Positions 1-11,413 of a DNA stretch of 64,000 nucleotides are shown piece by piece. The notes beneath the pieces are model-generated. The model had not been told where the DNA came from, did no database searches, and worked only from the letters and a program-made list of their open reading frames with translations. This DNA is from Setomelanomma holmii. Taxonomy: Eukaryota; Ascomycota; Dothideomycetes; Pleosporales; Phaeosphaeriaceae. Position 1 is the first letter of the stretch. The number at the start of each line of letters is the position of its first letter. Location of the stretch: positions 62,001 to 126,000 of the forward strand of contig ML978221.1 of NCBI GenBank assembly GCA_010015745.1, given 5' to 3'. A program made the translations under genes and the position numbers.

Positions 1-165
1 CGGCGTGCGGCGATGATGAGGAAGGCCGGTCCAGTATGAGGCCTTGATGGGATCGAAATTGGCCGAGAGTGACAAGCTTCCTACATATGACTCGAGGTTG
101 CTGCCAGAGAACTGAGCGGCCACAGCACTCGCGAGGGTGGAAAGAACGAATGTTGAGATCAACAT
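1..165 (-). CDS. Secreted protein, N-terminal part only (runs off left edge)
   Basis: Reading leftward from an ATG at 165, 55 codons stay open to the window edge. The first 17 or so residues (MLISTFVLSTLASAVAA) are a textbook signal peptide with an AxA cleavage site, followed by a polar start QFSGSNLESYVGS. The rest lies outside the window, so no family can be named. It is probably a secreted or cell-wall protein. The frame and signal peptide are seen directly; the absence of an intron in this piece is assumed. Confidence 0.6.
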   Translation of the reverse strand, partial: MLISTFVLSTLASAVAAQFSGSNLESYVGSLSLSANFDPIKASYWTGLPHHRRTP

Positions 166-616
166 GTTGCAAACAGGTCAGATATACAAAAGAATGACAG
201 AAAAGAACGACCAGCGAACCAAAAGCGTGTCAAACGAGCGACAAAAACGAATGAATGATCCAAAGATCGTGAAGTAGTAGGGATCATCACATCATCGGAG
301 TTGCGAAGGTATATCAACAGCATTGGTCTGTGAAACATGCTATTTCCGCCAGGACTAGAAGCCTTGGTTGGTTGACGGCACGAAACGGCAGCATCTCGGA
401 AACTTTTAATGCATGTAAATGTGTGGGGAGACGACTCCACAGCGCGAATGGTATTCGTGCTTTTGAGTGGTGGAATCGGTGGTGGATGGACCGTGCCGAC
501 ATTAAGGTTGTTTCAATGTGTTTCGTCCAAGGCTGCGCTAGGCGGAAATCACATGTAAGCACGTGATGTAGCCCACCACCAAGCAATCTAGAACCCTCTG
601 TAAGGATGCGATGAGA
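166..616. other. Intergenic, between left-edge gene and HET gene
   Basis: About 450 bases upstream of the left-edge secreted gene and downstream of the HET gene. Short open frames on both strands show no family resemblance, signal peptide or splice pattern. I see nothing else here. Confidence 0.5.
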
Positions 617-2759
617 TCACAGGAGAATCAAGTCCTTCGCTTTCACGTTCTGCATGGCTTCGATGCCTGCAGCAAACGTCCCCAACCTTTCATATGCGCC
701 GTGGTGTATTTCTGACACTCCCAACACAATTCCAGCGATGAGATTGTCGTATCTCGCCACGCTGAGGCACAGGACGGGTGCTTTGAAGATGCGCAGAACG
801 TCATCCTTCCGTGCTCGACGGATGGATCTCCGCTTCTCGATCTCGTCCTCAATCTTGAACTCCGTCTCAACGAGTAAGCAATCGGCCCGAAGAGGTATTG
901 TGCTGGTCCCTGTTATGAGCAGTTGATACGTCCAGATGCCACGATCTTGCTCGGAACACAGCATTGCGAGAGTCGAGGGACCGCGAACAGTGATACGGCC
1001 TTCAGCAAGCGTGCCTAGAGGATTCAACCCTTTCGGTGTGATGGTTGCGACAAGCAGCTTTACCATAGGCGCAAACGTCTCGCGTTCCTCATCATCCAAG
1101 ACTGTGTATGAAACAGGAATATCAAGGCTCGCCCAAGAAAATGATGGCGCACGCCATGTATCCAGCGCACGAGGTGTGCTCTCATCGAGTGCAGAGGATG
1201 ATGCAGACCACAACATGTCTGATGCAAAGTTGGCCTCCCAAAGCCCAGCCAGATAATCCGAATGTGTGGCTTTGTGTAGTTTACCTGCAATACCGGCAAT
1301 CGCAGGCAGCTTGTCGGTAGGAACTGTCAAATCCCTCGAAGAGTACTTTCCAACAATTGTCTGCCATGCTTGCCAGACTGCCTGGGGCTTCTTGCTTGCA
1401 ACAGCTTTCGGAATGAGGGAAGGCGTAGTCGGGTAAGATTTGCGTTCCGGCGAACATTCGCATTGATACGACGTCTTGCACTCGAACAGAAGCTCAGTCG
1501 CCGTATAGTGGAGTATTCTTGTGCTTAAAACGTGCTCTTGTAGAGCCCATGCTCGAGATGTCAATGGCCCTATCGGCTTCGCTGGTCCGGCTTCGGGGTT
1601 GGAATTAGGATGGTGGTCAAGTATCTTTCTTGCACGCAACGCGAACTCCTTTTTCGTGGTGTTCGTGTAAGGAAGCTTGACAGGCTTCCGCCGCTCACTC
1701 AAGCATCTTGCGCTCCCATCGCCAGAATTGGTTGCTGAAATTGTGGTGTAGCTGTTCTGGTAGATACTCCCCATTTTCGATGACTCTGACTCCCAATCAC
1801 GAAGTGAGTCTTGGATGATGCACAATGAGTCGATCCAGATATAACGTAGGCCCAGTTGCCGAGTGATGATTACGGCATCCTGGAACAACGGCGGCAGGGC
1901 ATTGAAGGAGATGTTGACTGCCAGCTTTGCCCAATTTGACTTTGTCGTTGTAAACTGTGGAGCAGAGCCCCAGCAATGACTAAGAGCGGCATATTGGAAC
2001 GTCTTGCCTTGGGTATCGATGAGACGAATGGGCGACGTGGCCCGACCAACGTCGAGAAGGCGCTTTGGAGCGGATATGGAAGACTTGCAGGAAAACTTGC
2101 ATGCCGTATGCTTTGGGTTGGCAACACAACCTTGTATGCATCGACGAATGAAGTTGAAGGTGTCATCAGATCCAGAATTGACCGGAATGTGATGCGCTGT
2201 ACCAAGTGTCGGCCACGGCGCCTTTGATGCTGAACGAAGTCAGCCTCGTCTCGAGCATGCGCTCGTGAAGATGTCGCCGAAACTTCATTGACAGAGCAAT
2301 ATCGTAGTCTGTACTCAGAGCGGTCTGTTTGAAATTGGGCCTTTTGATAGCAATGGAGAAATGCATACCAGAGCCAGCGTAAATCTCAACAATCTGTCCT
2401 TTCCAACGTTCGCCATCAATGCTCGCCTTGATCGTCCCTTTGTCTTGGATATCGACAGTAATTCGAGCTCTGGAGCCTCTCCAGCCTTCCAGGAAAGCAT
2501 CCAATGCTGTCGACAGAACATTACAAAACCTGCAACCACGATTGGTGACGTCTTTTGTCTGGGAAAGATTCAATGCATCGACCACCAGGCTCAAAGTCGC
2601 TCTTGCATCTTTGGTACCTGTGTCGGGATATACTGAGCTAGGATGTCTTCTAGGGTCGAGATTGTTGCATGTACGACATTGCTTGCGTTGCGATTGGCCT
2701 ATTGACGAAGACGAGGAGGTGCGACGAACAGGACGCCGCAGCGACTTCGGCAATGGCAT
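617..2759 (-). CDS. HET-domain (heterokaryon incompatibility-type) protein, intact
   Basis: Two exons, 2759-2369 and 2229-617, joined across a 139-nt intron with donor GTATGC, a CTGAC branch point and acceptor TTCAG. The joined frame is 2004 nt (667 aa) with no internal stop. Exon 1 has a cysteine-containing N-terminal region ending VEIYAGS. Immediately after the join comes PWPTLGTAHHIP, the usual lead-in to a HET domain, then ALSHCWG (about residues 212-218) and YIWIDSLCIIQDS (about 260-272), the core HET motifs. The C-terminal third is variable, as is normal for the family. HET proteins control allorecognition and programmed cell death on hyphal fusion; the partner cannot be inferred. Without the intron the N-terminal half appears frameshifted. 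It is the only intact member of three HET loci in the window. Confidence 0.9.
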
Positions 2760-3839
2760 CGCAAAAGCTGTATAGCCTTAGGCAACCCTGCAGGACATAT
2801 CAGAAGCGTACGAACTGGTGGACAAGGCTGAACAACGTCGGTAATGACACGACAGCGTGTGTTTATAAGACGGTGCAGCGTAGCCCCAATTAGCCAAGCC
2901 GGCTAGTCTTGATCTAGTCTAGCGTTATTGCTAATCTTGTCCAAACGTCCAGGGGTTCAACCCAGTTCCTCACCCACAATCACTCGATATCCCTGTACTG
3001 ACGATGTAGCAACAGTACTTCGTACGTTCAAGCATGTGGACAGTTGTACTTCGAGATTCTTTCGAAAGTAATGGCGGCCTTCGTCCCAGCACAACGTCAT
3101 TGGACTTTGGAATCCCAAGATTCCGTGGCTCTCACTCCGCGAAGGGCTTAAGCCGCGTCAAGATCAGTGCAAAATCTGACAAGCCTCCACCCCGTCTCAA
3201 TCACAAAGCTCACCGGTCATTTGACCTCCCCTAAAAAGGCCGTCAAGGCTCCATGGGATCTTCCGCATGTCTTGTTTCACACGAACTTGCCCTCGGCTCC
3301 ATCTGCGTCTCAGCCTCCTCCGCGACTGCAGCAGCATTTCCCGAGGGTCGCACGAAGTTGGCCCCCAAAGAACAAGCCATCATGAACATGATTGGTCAGG
3401 AAGAGCCTGCTCATGTATGTCTACCAAGATTCTGCATTCAATGCGATATACGAACTCAAATCCAAAAGGTCCACACTTCTGGCCCCATGCGAAGAAAGAT
3501 GAAAGAAGGTTGAGGCTGTTACCACATGAAGTCTCATATAGGTTTCGATCGCTCATTCGACGACGAATTCTGCCCACACGTAGTACTGAACAAGGTATTG
3601 GTCAGTTTCCGCAATGAAGTTGTGAAGGACCATCGGACGTGCAGGCTGAGGCACCAGGCAACGGAAGAAGGACACACGCGGAGATGGACGAAGTGCATAC
3701 ATAAGGCCACTTGACATATCCAGCCTCTAGCCTTCTGTTACCGCATTCCCTCCATTGCATCTCGTTCTCTGTGGAGCATACACAGCCTGCCCATTATCAA
3801 GCATTGTCGAGCTGTCTGGCAAGTCTAAGAAACACCAAC
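2760..3839. other. Intergenic, about 1.1 kb
   Basis: Divergent spacer between the HET gene (leftward) and the truncated secreted gene (rightward), so it should hold both promoters. Open frames of 60-120 codons occur but overlap in several frames and resemble nothing known. No RNA gene was recognised. Confidence 0.4.
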
Positions 3840-4238
3840 ATGCATTTCTCGAGTCTCATCGTCTCTCTCCTCGCTACGTCTGCCGCGATTGCAGAGATTG
3901 TCTACACCGATGCATCCTCCTTCGGCGCCATGCTAGCACGCGGCGAAGCCATCGCAAAACGTCAAGGCTACGCGCCCACGCAGCAAAGCTGCGGTCGCGG
4001 TATGAACATGTCAGGACGCATCGGTCTTCGTCTTGATCGGAATCACACTCGTTCCCTCCTTACTCACAACCATCACACTCCCACTCTTCAACATAATCGT
4101 AGTCCGTGCAAATATCACCATCCCACCTGGTCCCGACAGTGTCAACCCATTTCCCATGATGAGCTTGCCATTGACCATTGTATACGTTTGCGAGCCTACC
4201 GTGATATACTCTTTGAACATGGGAAACGGGATTGTTGA
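3840..4238 (+). pseudogene. Truncated small secreted protein gene (signal peptide end only)
   Basis: An ATG at 3840 opens a convincing signal peptide (MHFSSLIVSLLATSAAIA), then a propeptide-like stretch ending in KRQGYAPTQQSCGRG at about 4003. This is the usual start of a fungal small cysteine-rich secreted protein. After that point the frame continues to 4238, but the sequence becomes an Arg/His-rich antisense reading of the 3' end of the neighbouring repeat-protein gene, with no further ordered cysteines. The simplest reading is that the gene's 3' part was lost by a rearrangement near 4005 that brought in the neighbour's tail. A spliced or genuinely short product is possible. Confidence 0.5.
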
Positions 4239-6604
4239 TGTGCCTGAATGATCAACGATGACTACACCCGAAGCGCCGATACTGTATGTGGTCCCGCTAA
4301 TGGCCAGCGGTGGATCTCCAGGACGAAGAGTCTGGCCAGCTCTTATGATGAGACCGCCTGATGCGTCAAACGGTACGACGGATGGTCCGATGGTGACAGG
4401 CGGTGTTTCGGTAGCGATGGCGGGGACGGTAATAGTTGAAGTGCCTTTCGTGTCAACCATCACAACACCAGATGGTCCTAGACTCATGGTTGTGCCCCCA
4501 ACTGTGACAGGTGACTGCCCTGGCGTCAGAGTCACGCCTGGGTTGATGATGATCTGGCCGGGTACATTGATAGGCAGGACTGATGATCCGATCGTGATGA
4601 CTGGTTGTTGATGAATAGCTGACGGAATCAAGAATGTCGTCGTGCCCTTTCCATCAGCAATGACGACGCCAGAGGCGCCAACGCTGAACGTAGTTCCGTC
4701 GATTACTGCTGGCGCATCTCCGGGCTTGACAGTGACGCCAGGTCGTATGACGAGTCCGGTTGAAGGGTCGACAGGCATGACAGACGATCCTATTGTCACG
4801 GACGGCAGAGGTAAATTTCCTGGATTGTTCGGCGTAGCTCCTTGGGTGGGCATCGGATCATCGTTCTTTGGATCTTCTGGTGAACGTAGCGATGGTAGCT
4901 GCTCCTGAGTGCGGTCATTCTCCGGCCTTAGGGGGTTTCCTGGCCCAGGGGTTACAACTGGCATGCCACCAACACCAAGTTGACCTGGCATTGCCGGAGT
5001 GACGATTGGTTGTGTGTCACCACTAGCTGTTGGAGTGGCTTGTGAGCTTTGGAACATGTTCACCGGGGTCAGCGCGATTGGCGGGTCATATGCAGCGTAA
5101 GATTTAAAGTCGCAAGTCGCCCAGGCGGGATCTAGATCACGGATCTGTGGCGGCATCATCATATCGGAATAGTAATCATCGGGCTTGATTAGCGTTCCGC
5201 AGTATTTGGCCATGTCAAAGTCATCTTGTGCGCCATATCCTGCTTGAGCACACTTCTGCTGGCCGGAGTATGCGCTCCAAGGAGTTGGAGGTCCATTGAA
5301 GTTATCATAGTTGACGGGCCATGGAACAAGATCCCACTTTACTGGGAAGGGAGCGAACGCGTTAGGATAGCTGCGAATGCTGTGGAGAGCATCTGATACT
5401 ATTGTGATGACTCGATTCGCTCCAGGATTGCGACGAGGTATTGCAGAGCCACAATTGTCGTGCACGCGAGGTTCGATGTACGAGATATACACGTTACCCT
5501 CGTACATCGTCAACCCGTTCACAACGGCATACCTTCCTGTCGTCGTCGATCGATAGGTGTGGTTGTAGTCTAGGACGCGTGTACTAGCCTAGGCACTAGC
5601 TGGAGCGGTTGCGCAGTAGTTTCGACCCACCGAGGTTGTGACGGGCCAATAGTACAACGAGATACCGAACATGCCATTAAAGTAGCATCCCGTGGAGACA
5701 CAAGCAGAGCAGTACGGCCTAACAGGTTCCATATTGAAAGCTTGGTAATCGAGATCCATGGAGCTAAATGAAGTAATCGCCGATGAACAGCTTGTTTGCA
5801 GCGCCAGGCATTCATTCAATGGAATTGTGCAATTTGGGCTCGCGAGTGAAAACGGATAGTCTTCGCCAACTGTCTTTGTCCTGGATCCCGGGAAGATCGT
5901 TGTTGATTCGACTGTCGTGACAGGCCCAGCGTAGCAGAGACTGCCACATGTCATCGTACATTCGTAAATCTCAGTGGAGAAAGTGGTCAGCTCCCACTCC
6001 CATGTGTATGAAGTCGTGTAGAGGCCGCTGCTCGTCGGTAACCAGTCCCACCACGCGCTTTCGTATGCATCGAATTGAGCTTGACAAGCATCTCCTGTGC
6101 TATTGGAAGTATTGTTTGGGTAGAATGCGCTTAAAGACGCGAGTGGCGGAGGTGTAATCGTTGCATGGGCCGCACTCGAAGTTTGCGTCCTATTTGTCCA
6201 TTGCACAGAATTGCTTACGGAGTCCGGGAAGGCGTGTGCTTCCGCACTGCTCGCTACGAGCATGGAGGTGTTATTTGCTAAAGTCGAAGTCGCAAAAGTC
6301 TTGATTGATCCTGTGATCGACGTGATATTCAAGGAGATTGATGAAGAGGCCATAGGAAACGAATCTGGCGCCGAGGCCATATTGCTTAAGGACTTGACAA
6401 GCGTTGTATTGGTAAGGACAGATGTGGCAGTTGTGTTGACCGCAAGAGAAGAATTAGTCTCATTATATAAAGAAGCGAAGGTCATTTCTGGACTCAACTG
6501 TCAGATACGTGCACATAATAGAACACATGACACTTACTAAGAAAGGACTGCGCATTTGCCAAAGGAGCAAACAGCGCTACCCTACCGAACCGTGCTGCTC
6601 GCAT
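4011..6604 (-). CDS. Large secreted Ser/Thr-rich repeat protein, one in-frame TAG
   Basis: Exon 1 (6604-6538) encodes the signal peptide MRAARFGRVALFAPLANAQS. A 50-nt intron (GTAAGT, CTGAC, TCCAG) leads to exon 2 (6487-4011). Total 848 codons. The N-terminal 300 residues are Ser/Thr/Asn-rich with many N-glycosylation sites, then a cysteine-containing block including MFGISLYYWPVTTS and a second globular block (YISYIEPRVHDNCGSAIP). The C-terminus carries three copies of a roughly 60-residue repeat (VTIGSSV..P..GLVI.PG.T..PG...V..GTT.S.G.SGVV) and a degenerate fourth. A single TAG at 5589-5591 interrupts an otherwise continuous frame. No family name can be given; cell-wall location is inferred. 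There is no clear GPI signal at the end. Confidence 0.7.
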
Positions 6605-7443
6605 TCTTGACGACCTTCAATACGCACCAAATAGAGTGACGATGGGGCTCGCATCAAGAAGGCAACATGGAGGGCCTGTCACTAACAAGGAGACTTCTGA
6701 GAGGTTTCGCTTCCAAGCGGCATCGCTGCAGTGTTCTTGCCGGCCCTGTGCTGCAATAGATTGATATGGAACCTGCTGCTTATGCGTATGGCATTTTGCC
6801 GTGCTCCTGAGATCTTGATTGGTCGAACGTCAAGGTCTTTTTCTAGAACAATGATTAAAGAACGGATGTATTACAAGGGTCGTACATTGAGCCGATTTGG
6901 GCTAGTGGCCTGTGCAAGAACAGCTGAACATGAATGGCTAACGCACACGAATAAAGTCATCCAGGAGAACGAACCAACATCCGAAGCTCTTACTCGAAAC
7001 GTCGCTGACAGCTGGAGACCGCACACCAGATGGTTGATGCATTCAAGCTCTCCACATACTTCACATCGCGAAGAATGATGTTTAACACGCGATTGGGTGT
7101 GATACTGTCTCCTGAACACCAATTTCTGTCATTAGCCCTGATTGCGTAGGCCTGCAAGGGGGAATGAAAGTCGGCCCTTCGCGTGGTGTCGTGTAGGGTA
7201 CAAATTACTGTGCCTCTAGCGACGACAGATAAGTGCAATGTGCAGGTGACGAGTTGGAAGGAACGTCGTGAAACGTGAGGGAAAGTCCCCACTTCCCATG
7301 CGCCGGGCCGGAAGCGACGCCTTGGCAAGCCTGTCCAAATGCAGCCTAGCACAATGCAGGGGTCTCGGGCTTTGAGAAGTCGACTGCTTACATCACACTT
7401 CAAGAAATCACTCGCTGTCCTCTCACGCCTCGACAATGCCACG
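6605..7443. other. Intergenic, divergent promoters
   Basis: About 840 bases between the repeat-protein gene (leftward) and the AVT-type transporter (rightward). Open frames here conflict between strands and lack features. Nothing is annotated. Confidence 0.4.
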
Positions 7444-9255
7444 ATGAGCGAGTCGCAGAAGCTCCTGCATGAGCACCCTTCCGACAGCGACTCCGACCCT
7501 GAGCCTGAGCCAGAACGGAGGCCGAGCCCGCTTCTCTTCCCTTCGCCATCCTCCTCTCGAGCTACCTCAACATCGCCCGCACCACCAGGGTCACGCCCCA
7601 ATGGCTTCGGCCAGAAACGGCAATCATCTTTTGCGCAGCCTCGGCCTGATGGTGCCCCTCGAACGCCGAACCGTGTCCGCTTTGAGGAAGAAGCTTTGCG
7701 TAGAAGTCTGAATGGCGACGCGAGAGGCGAGGCCTGGATGGAGCTGGAAGGGGACGACTATATGAGCGCAAATGACGGGGACGGCAGAGAGCGAGTCCAA
7801 AGACTGCCGCTTCTTACTGGAATTGAGGCACCGAGTGTCACGGTCGCAGAGGAGGCCTTTGACCCTGAAGACTACCTCGAAAACGCAAGGCCACGGAGCG
7901 GTATGCGGAGTGCTTTCATGAACATGGCAAACAGCATCATGTGAGAGAAGTCATTCGAAGGAAGCGGAGCGACGATGGCTGACAATGAACAGTGGTGCTG
8001 GCATTATCGGACAACCCTACGCCATCCGCAATGCAGGCCTTGTGACAGGCACCGTCCTACTTATCGGCCTCACAATCATCGTGGACTGGACCATTCGCCT
8101 GATTGTCATAAATTCGAAGCTCAGTGGCACCGACTCATTCCAGGCTACTGTACAACACTGTTTTGGGAAGTCGGGGCTGGTCGCAATCTCTCTAGCGCAA
8201 TGGCTATTGTATGTACCAAAGCTGGGTATACCAGGAAAAGGTTCTGACGGGGCACAGTGCATTCGGTGGTATGGTCGCTTTCTGCATCATTGTCGGCGAC
8301 ACAATACCCAAAGTCATGGATGCCCTGTTTCCATCCTTGGCAGACATGTCGTTCCTTTGGCTCCTCACGAATCGGCGTGCTGTGATGATCCTCCTGATAC
8401 TTGGAATATCCTACCCACTCTCACTGTATAGAGACATTGCAAAGGTAATCCTATCTTGCAGCCCATCGCAACGAGTCTTCTAACACCTTGCAGCTTGCCA
8501 AGGCCAGTGGCTTCGCTCTAGTTAGCATGTCAGTCATAATTGTGACTGTCATAACGCAAGCCTTCCGCGTCCCGCCCGAATCGAGAGGACAATTGCGCGG
8601 CTCTCTCATCATACATTCGGGCATTTTCGAGGCGATTGGTGTGATCTCTTTTGCCTTCGTCTGCCACCACAATAGCCTTCTCATTTATGGCTCGCTCCGG
8701 AAGCCCACTATCGACCGCTTCTCGCGTGTCACACATTACAGCACGAGCATCTCTCTGGTTGCTTGTCTTGTCATGGCCCTCTCCGGATATCTCACCTTTG
8801 GAGACAAGACGCTTGGCAACGTTCTCAACAACTTTCCCAAGGACAATCTGATGGTCAACATTGCTCGACTCTTCTTCGGCCTTAACATGCTCACCACGCT
8901 TCCTCTCGAGGCCTTCGTCTGCAGGGAGGTCATGAACAATTATTGGTTCCTAGACGAACCCTTCAATCCCAATCGACATTTGATCTTCTCGACGTCGTTA
9001 GTCGTGTCTGCACTAGCGCTCTCCCTTTTAACGTGCGATCTCGGCGTTGTGTTCGAGCTGTTTGGCGCAACCTCTGCATGCGCCCTGGCGTTCATCCTTC
9101 CTCCATTATGCTACATCAAGCTGTCAAAGAAGAGCTCGAAGACTTACCTGGCAATGGCAGTCGTGGCGTTTGGGTGTACGGTCATGGTCATTTCTATCAT
9201 CAAGACCACAGGGAAAATGGCAATGGGCACTGGCGAACCGGTACAGTGTAGTTGA
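7444..9255 (+). CDS. Vacuolar amino-acid transporter (AVT/SLC38-like, AAAP family)
   Basis: Four exons: 7444-7940, 7993-8208, 8258-8444 and 8494-9255, total 1662 nt (553 aa). Introns are 52, 49 and 49 nt with GT-AG ends. About 160 N-terminal residues are hydrophilic, acidic and proline-rich. The first splice creates the family signature NSIIGAGIIGQPYA at the start of the transmembrane region; the second creates FAFGGMVAFCIIVGDTIP. Roughly 11 membrane segments follow. The closest resemblance is to yeast Avt2-like proteins, which move neutral amino acids across the vacuolar membrane by proton coupling. Direction and substrate cannot be read from sequence. The start at 7444 is preferred over the in-frame ATG at 7339 because the protein then begins MSESQKLL with an acidic tail typical of these transporters. 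Confidence 0.88.
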
Positions 9256-9855
9256 TTCTTTGTATGCATATATACGGTCGCATGGGCAGGCGTAATGGTG
9301 GTGCATAACAGCGCGCATGCAAGGCGGCTAGCATTGAGATAATCCAGCATTCAGCATACACTATCCATGTCGAGCCGGAAGAGCCGCCGGATGGACGGCG
9401 CACACGCTGCCTTCGAAGTTGGTTTAAGCTCACTAGACGTGGAGCGAAGCTGGTACACCAGGGTCCAACGGCTGCCAAAGACCCACCCAGCAACACCAAC
9501 GCTAACAACACTGCAAGTGCATCTACAGAGTCAACTTCTGTTGCGCTTTTGAAGTCTCTATGCCCAATTGTCCTCTGTTTAACGAACAATGACGGTGCGG
9601 CTGTAACGCACGTCGATGATCCAACTCCCTTCTCGGGGCTGTTTGACGTCATGGCCCCCGACCCTGATTTCCGGATCAAGACAGCGAGCAATACAACGCT
9701 GGGCGTCGCCGATGTCATAATCGGACTTGCATATAAACAGCTCATAGAGCCAGCATCTTTTCAGTCATTCAAGTCATACTTCAGTTCCACGAGTTAATTC
9801 CCACTTTCTACCACCAAGACCATCCACCTACCTACCTTCATACCAAATAATCATC
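9256..9855. other. Intergenic, 600 bases
   Basis: Downstream of the transporter. Open frames on both strands overlap each other and show no domain. The last 60 bases are pyrimidine-rich, as expected just upstream of the next gene's start. Confidence 0.4.
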
Positions 9856-10329
9856 ATGCCTCTCTTCGGCCGCCGCGAACCCTCTCCTCCCCCAACAACC
9901 ACCGCGCCAGCACGTAAACCATCAATGTTCTCCCGCCGCCGCTCCTCCTCGCCCAACACTCGCCATACAACAACCCACCACACCACCACCACCACCACCT
10001 CGCCGAAGCGCACATCAGGCATGTTCAGCCGCTCCTCTCACGACCCGAGCATCACAGCGGCAACGCAGAGCTTGCGCCAGGCTGAGGCTGCGGAACGCGA
10101 GGCGGATCGCGCGTTGTACGTGGCGAAGAATGCGGTGAGGGAGGCGAGGGAGCATGTACATCGATTGGAGAGGGAAGCTGCGGAGGAAGCGAGATTGGCG
10201 AAGATTAAGCAGAGTGAGGCGAAGGCGCTTGGGAAGAAGGGACGGGCTCTTGGTCGTAAGCTACATCCTAGTCACCATGATGTTTTTGGGAGACGATGCT
10301 AACCAGAAACAGGCCATGACCACGTCTAG
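9856..10329 (+). CDS. Small basic coiled-coil protein, unknown function
   Basis: Exon 1 (9856-10255) and a 17-nt terminal exon (10313-10329) are separated by a 57-nt intron (GTAAGC...AACAG). The splice changes the end from an extended frame to ALGRHDHV and gives 138 aa. Residues 1-60 are Pro/Ser/Thr/Arg-rich with a run of threonines and repeated MFSRRR/MFSRSS elements. Residues 70-130 form a charged Ala/Glu/Arg helix with heptad character (REAREHVHRLEREAAEEARLA), a likely coiled coil. There is no signal peptide or membrane segment. Similar short proteins are common in Pezizomycotina, but I know no function. Confidence 0.7.
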
Positions 10330-11413
10330 ATGACAGGTGCTGCCAACGGCTTGCTTGATCTTGACTTTGAGGAGAAGGTTTCGATATTTTGGAATGACGA
10401 AGAGATTGCGAGAACGAAGCGAGGCGCGTTGCCTTTTGTTTGTAGCGAGCGAGCGAGTTTGAATACCCAGCTGTACCATATATCGTTCTGTCATCAACTA
10501 CTACATTTCCCATTGCATATTTTGCACAATGTCATCTTGCCAATTAATGTACTTGTTAAGTGCAACGTAGATCTATCACTACAGCGAATTCCCTATCGCC
10601 CATGGTCGAACAGAAAGTTCATGTGATCAGATTTCAAGTTGCACTGCGCTAACAATTTTATAGTGACACAATGAAACAGCGGACGAGCATGAAACAAGCT
10701 GCATTTGCTTTTCTGGCAACGGAGTGCAGCTGTATTTAGCATCGACGAACGACATGCTGGCACCAATCGAGGCGTCGCTGGTGTCGCTATTTCCGCAGCG
10801 CTCAAACTTCTCCACATCACCACCAGCACTTCCTCCTGCAGCCCTGCAACTCAGCTCCCCTGCCCAAAATACTATCATGTGGCGCATCCTTCCCCCAAAA
10901 TGGTCTGCCATGACATGCGGGCCAAATCATTGCCTTGCTTCGGATCTGCAAAGGGAATAGCGCTGATTCGTCGAGGGAAGACCAGCCTCGCCAGCAGCCT
11001 TCGCCCCCACAGCAACCACGCCGCAATGTCGAAACTGTTGTGTTTCATGCTGATGACGACCCAAGGCGAAGCTGTCATAATCATGCGGTTTGTATTGGTC
11101 GATCAAGATGCTGAATATGGTGCAGCGATACACTGCTGCAGTCCTAGTCTCTGATTGCAACGCCGGGAAAGCAACGATGGATCGCAGACTGAATAGCCAT
11201 AAATGCACTGTAGTCTGTGCCTTGTGCGTGTTCATCTTGACCTAGAACAGTACACTTCTACGACATGATCAAGTAGGCCGCAGGTGCTTATACGACACCG
11301 CTTGTCTCGATTACCTCATTTTCTCCTCCCTTTCCTACTTCTTTTGTCGGCTCTAGCTGCTCGAGATCTCGGACTTGATCTCAAAAGAATCGGCGGTCTC
11401 AACCCATCCAGAC
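10330..11413. repeat. Upstream arm of a ~4 kb tandem duplication (copy 1)
   Basis: No gene is recognised. From about 10,850 onward, short blocks recur about 4.0 kb to the right upstream of the second DUF3176 gene: TCATGTGGCGC (10874 against 14845), a GTCTGCxATGA...GGGCC block, and GTATTGGTCGA followed by ATATGGTGCAGCG (from 11094 against 15088). The duplicated segment therefore includes at least 500 bases of 5' flank, not only the gene. Confidence 0.55.

Noticed and set aside
2940..2975. GGGGTTCAACCC, resembling a tRNA T-arm
   Set aside because: It is a perfect small hairpin, but no acceptor, D-arm or anticodon arm can be folded around it.
3996..4100. Intron rescue of the truncated secreted gene (donor GTATGA at about 4000)
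   Set aside because: Any acceptor lands inside the antisense of the repeat-protein gene, and the resulting exon lacks a cysteine-rich domain.
5592..5640. A 42-nt intron that would remove the in-frame TAG at 5589
   Set aside because: The donor GTGGGT is poor, the length is below the 43-62 nt of most introns here, no branch point is visible, and it would delete the VGRNYCATAP stretch.
7469..7771. Extra frames at the transporter's N-terminus
   Set aside because: They are shadows of the proline- and glutamate-rich first exon.
9200..9745. 181-codon leftward frame downstream of the AVT-type transporter
   Set aside because: It begins inside the transporter's 3' end on the other strand and has no signal peptide, domain or splice support.
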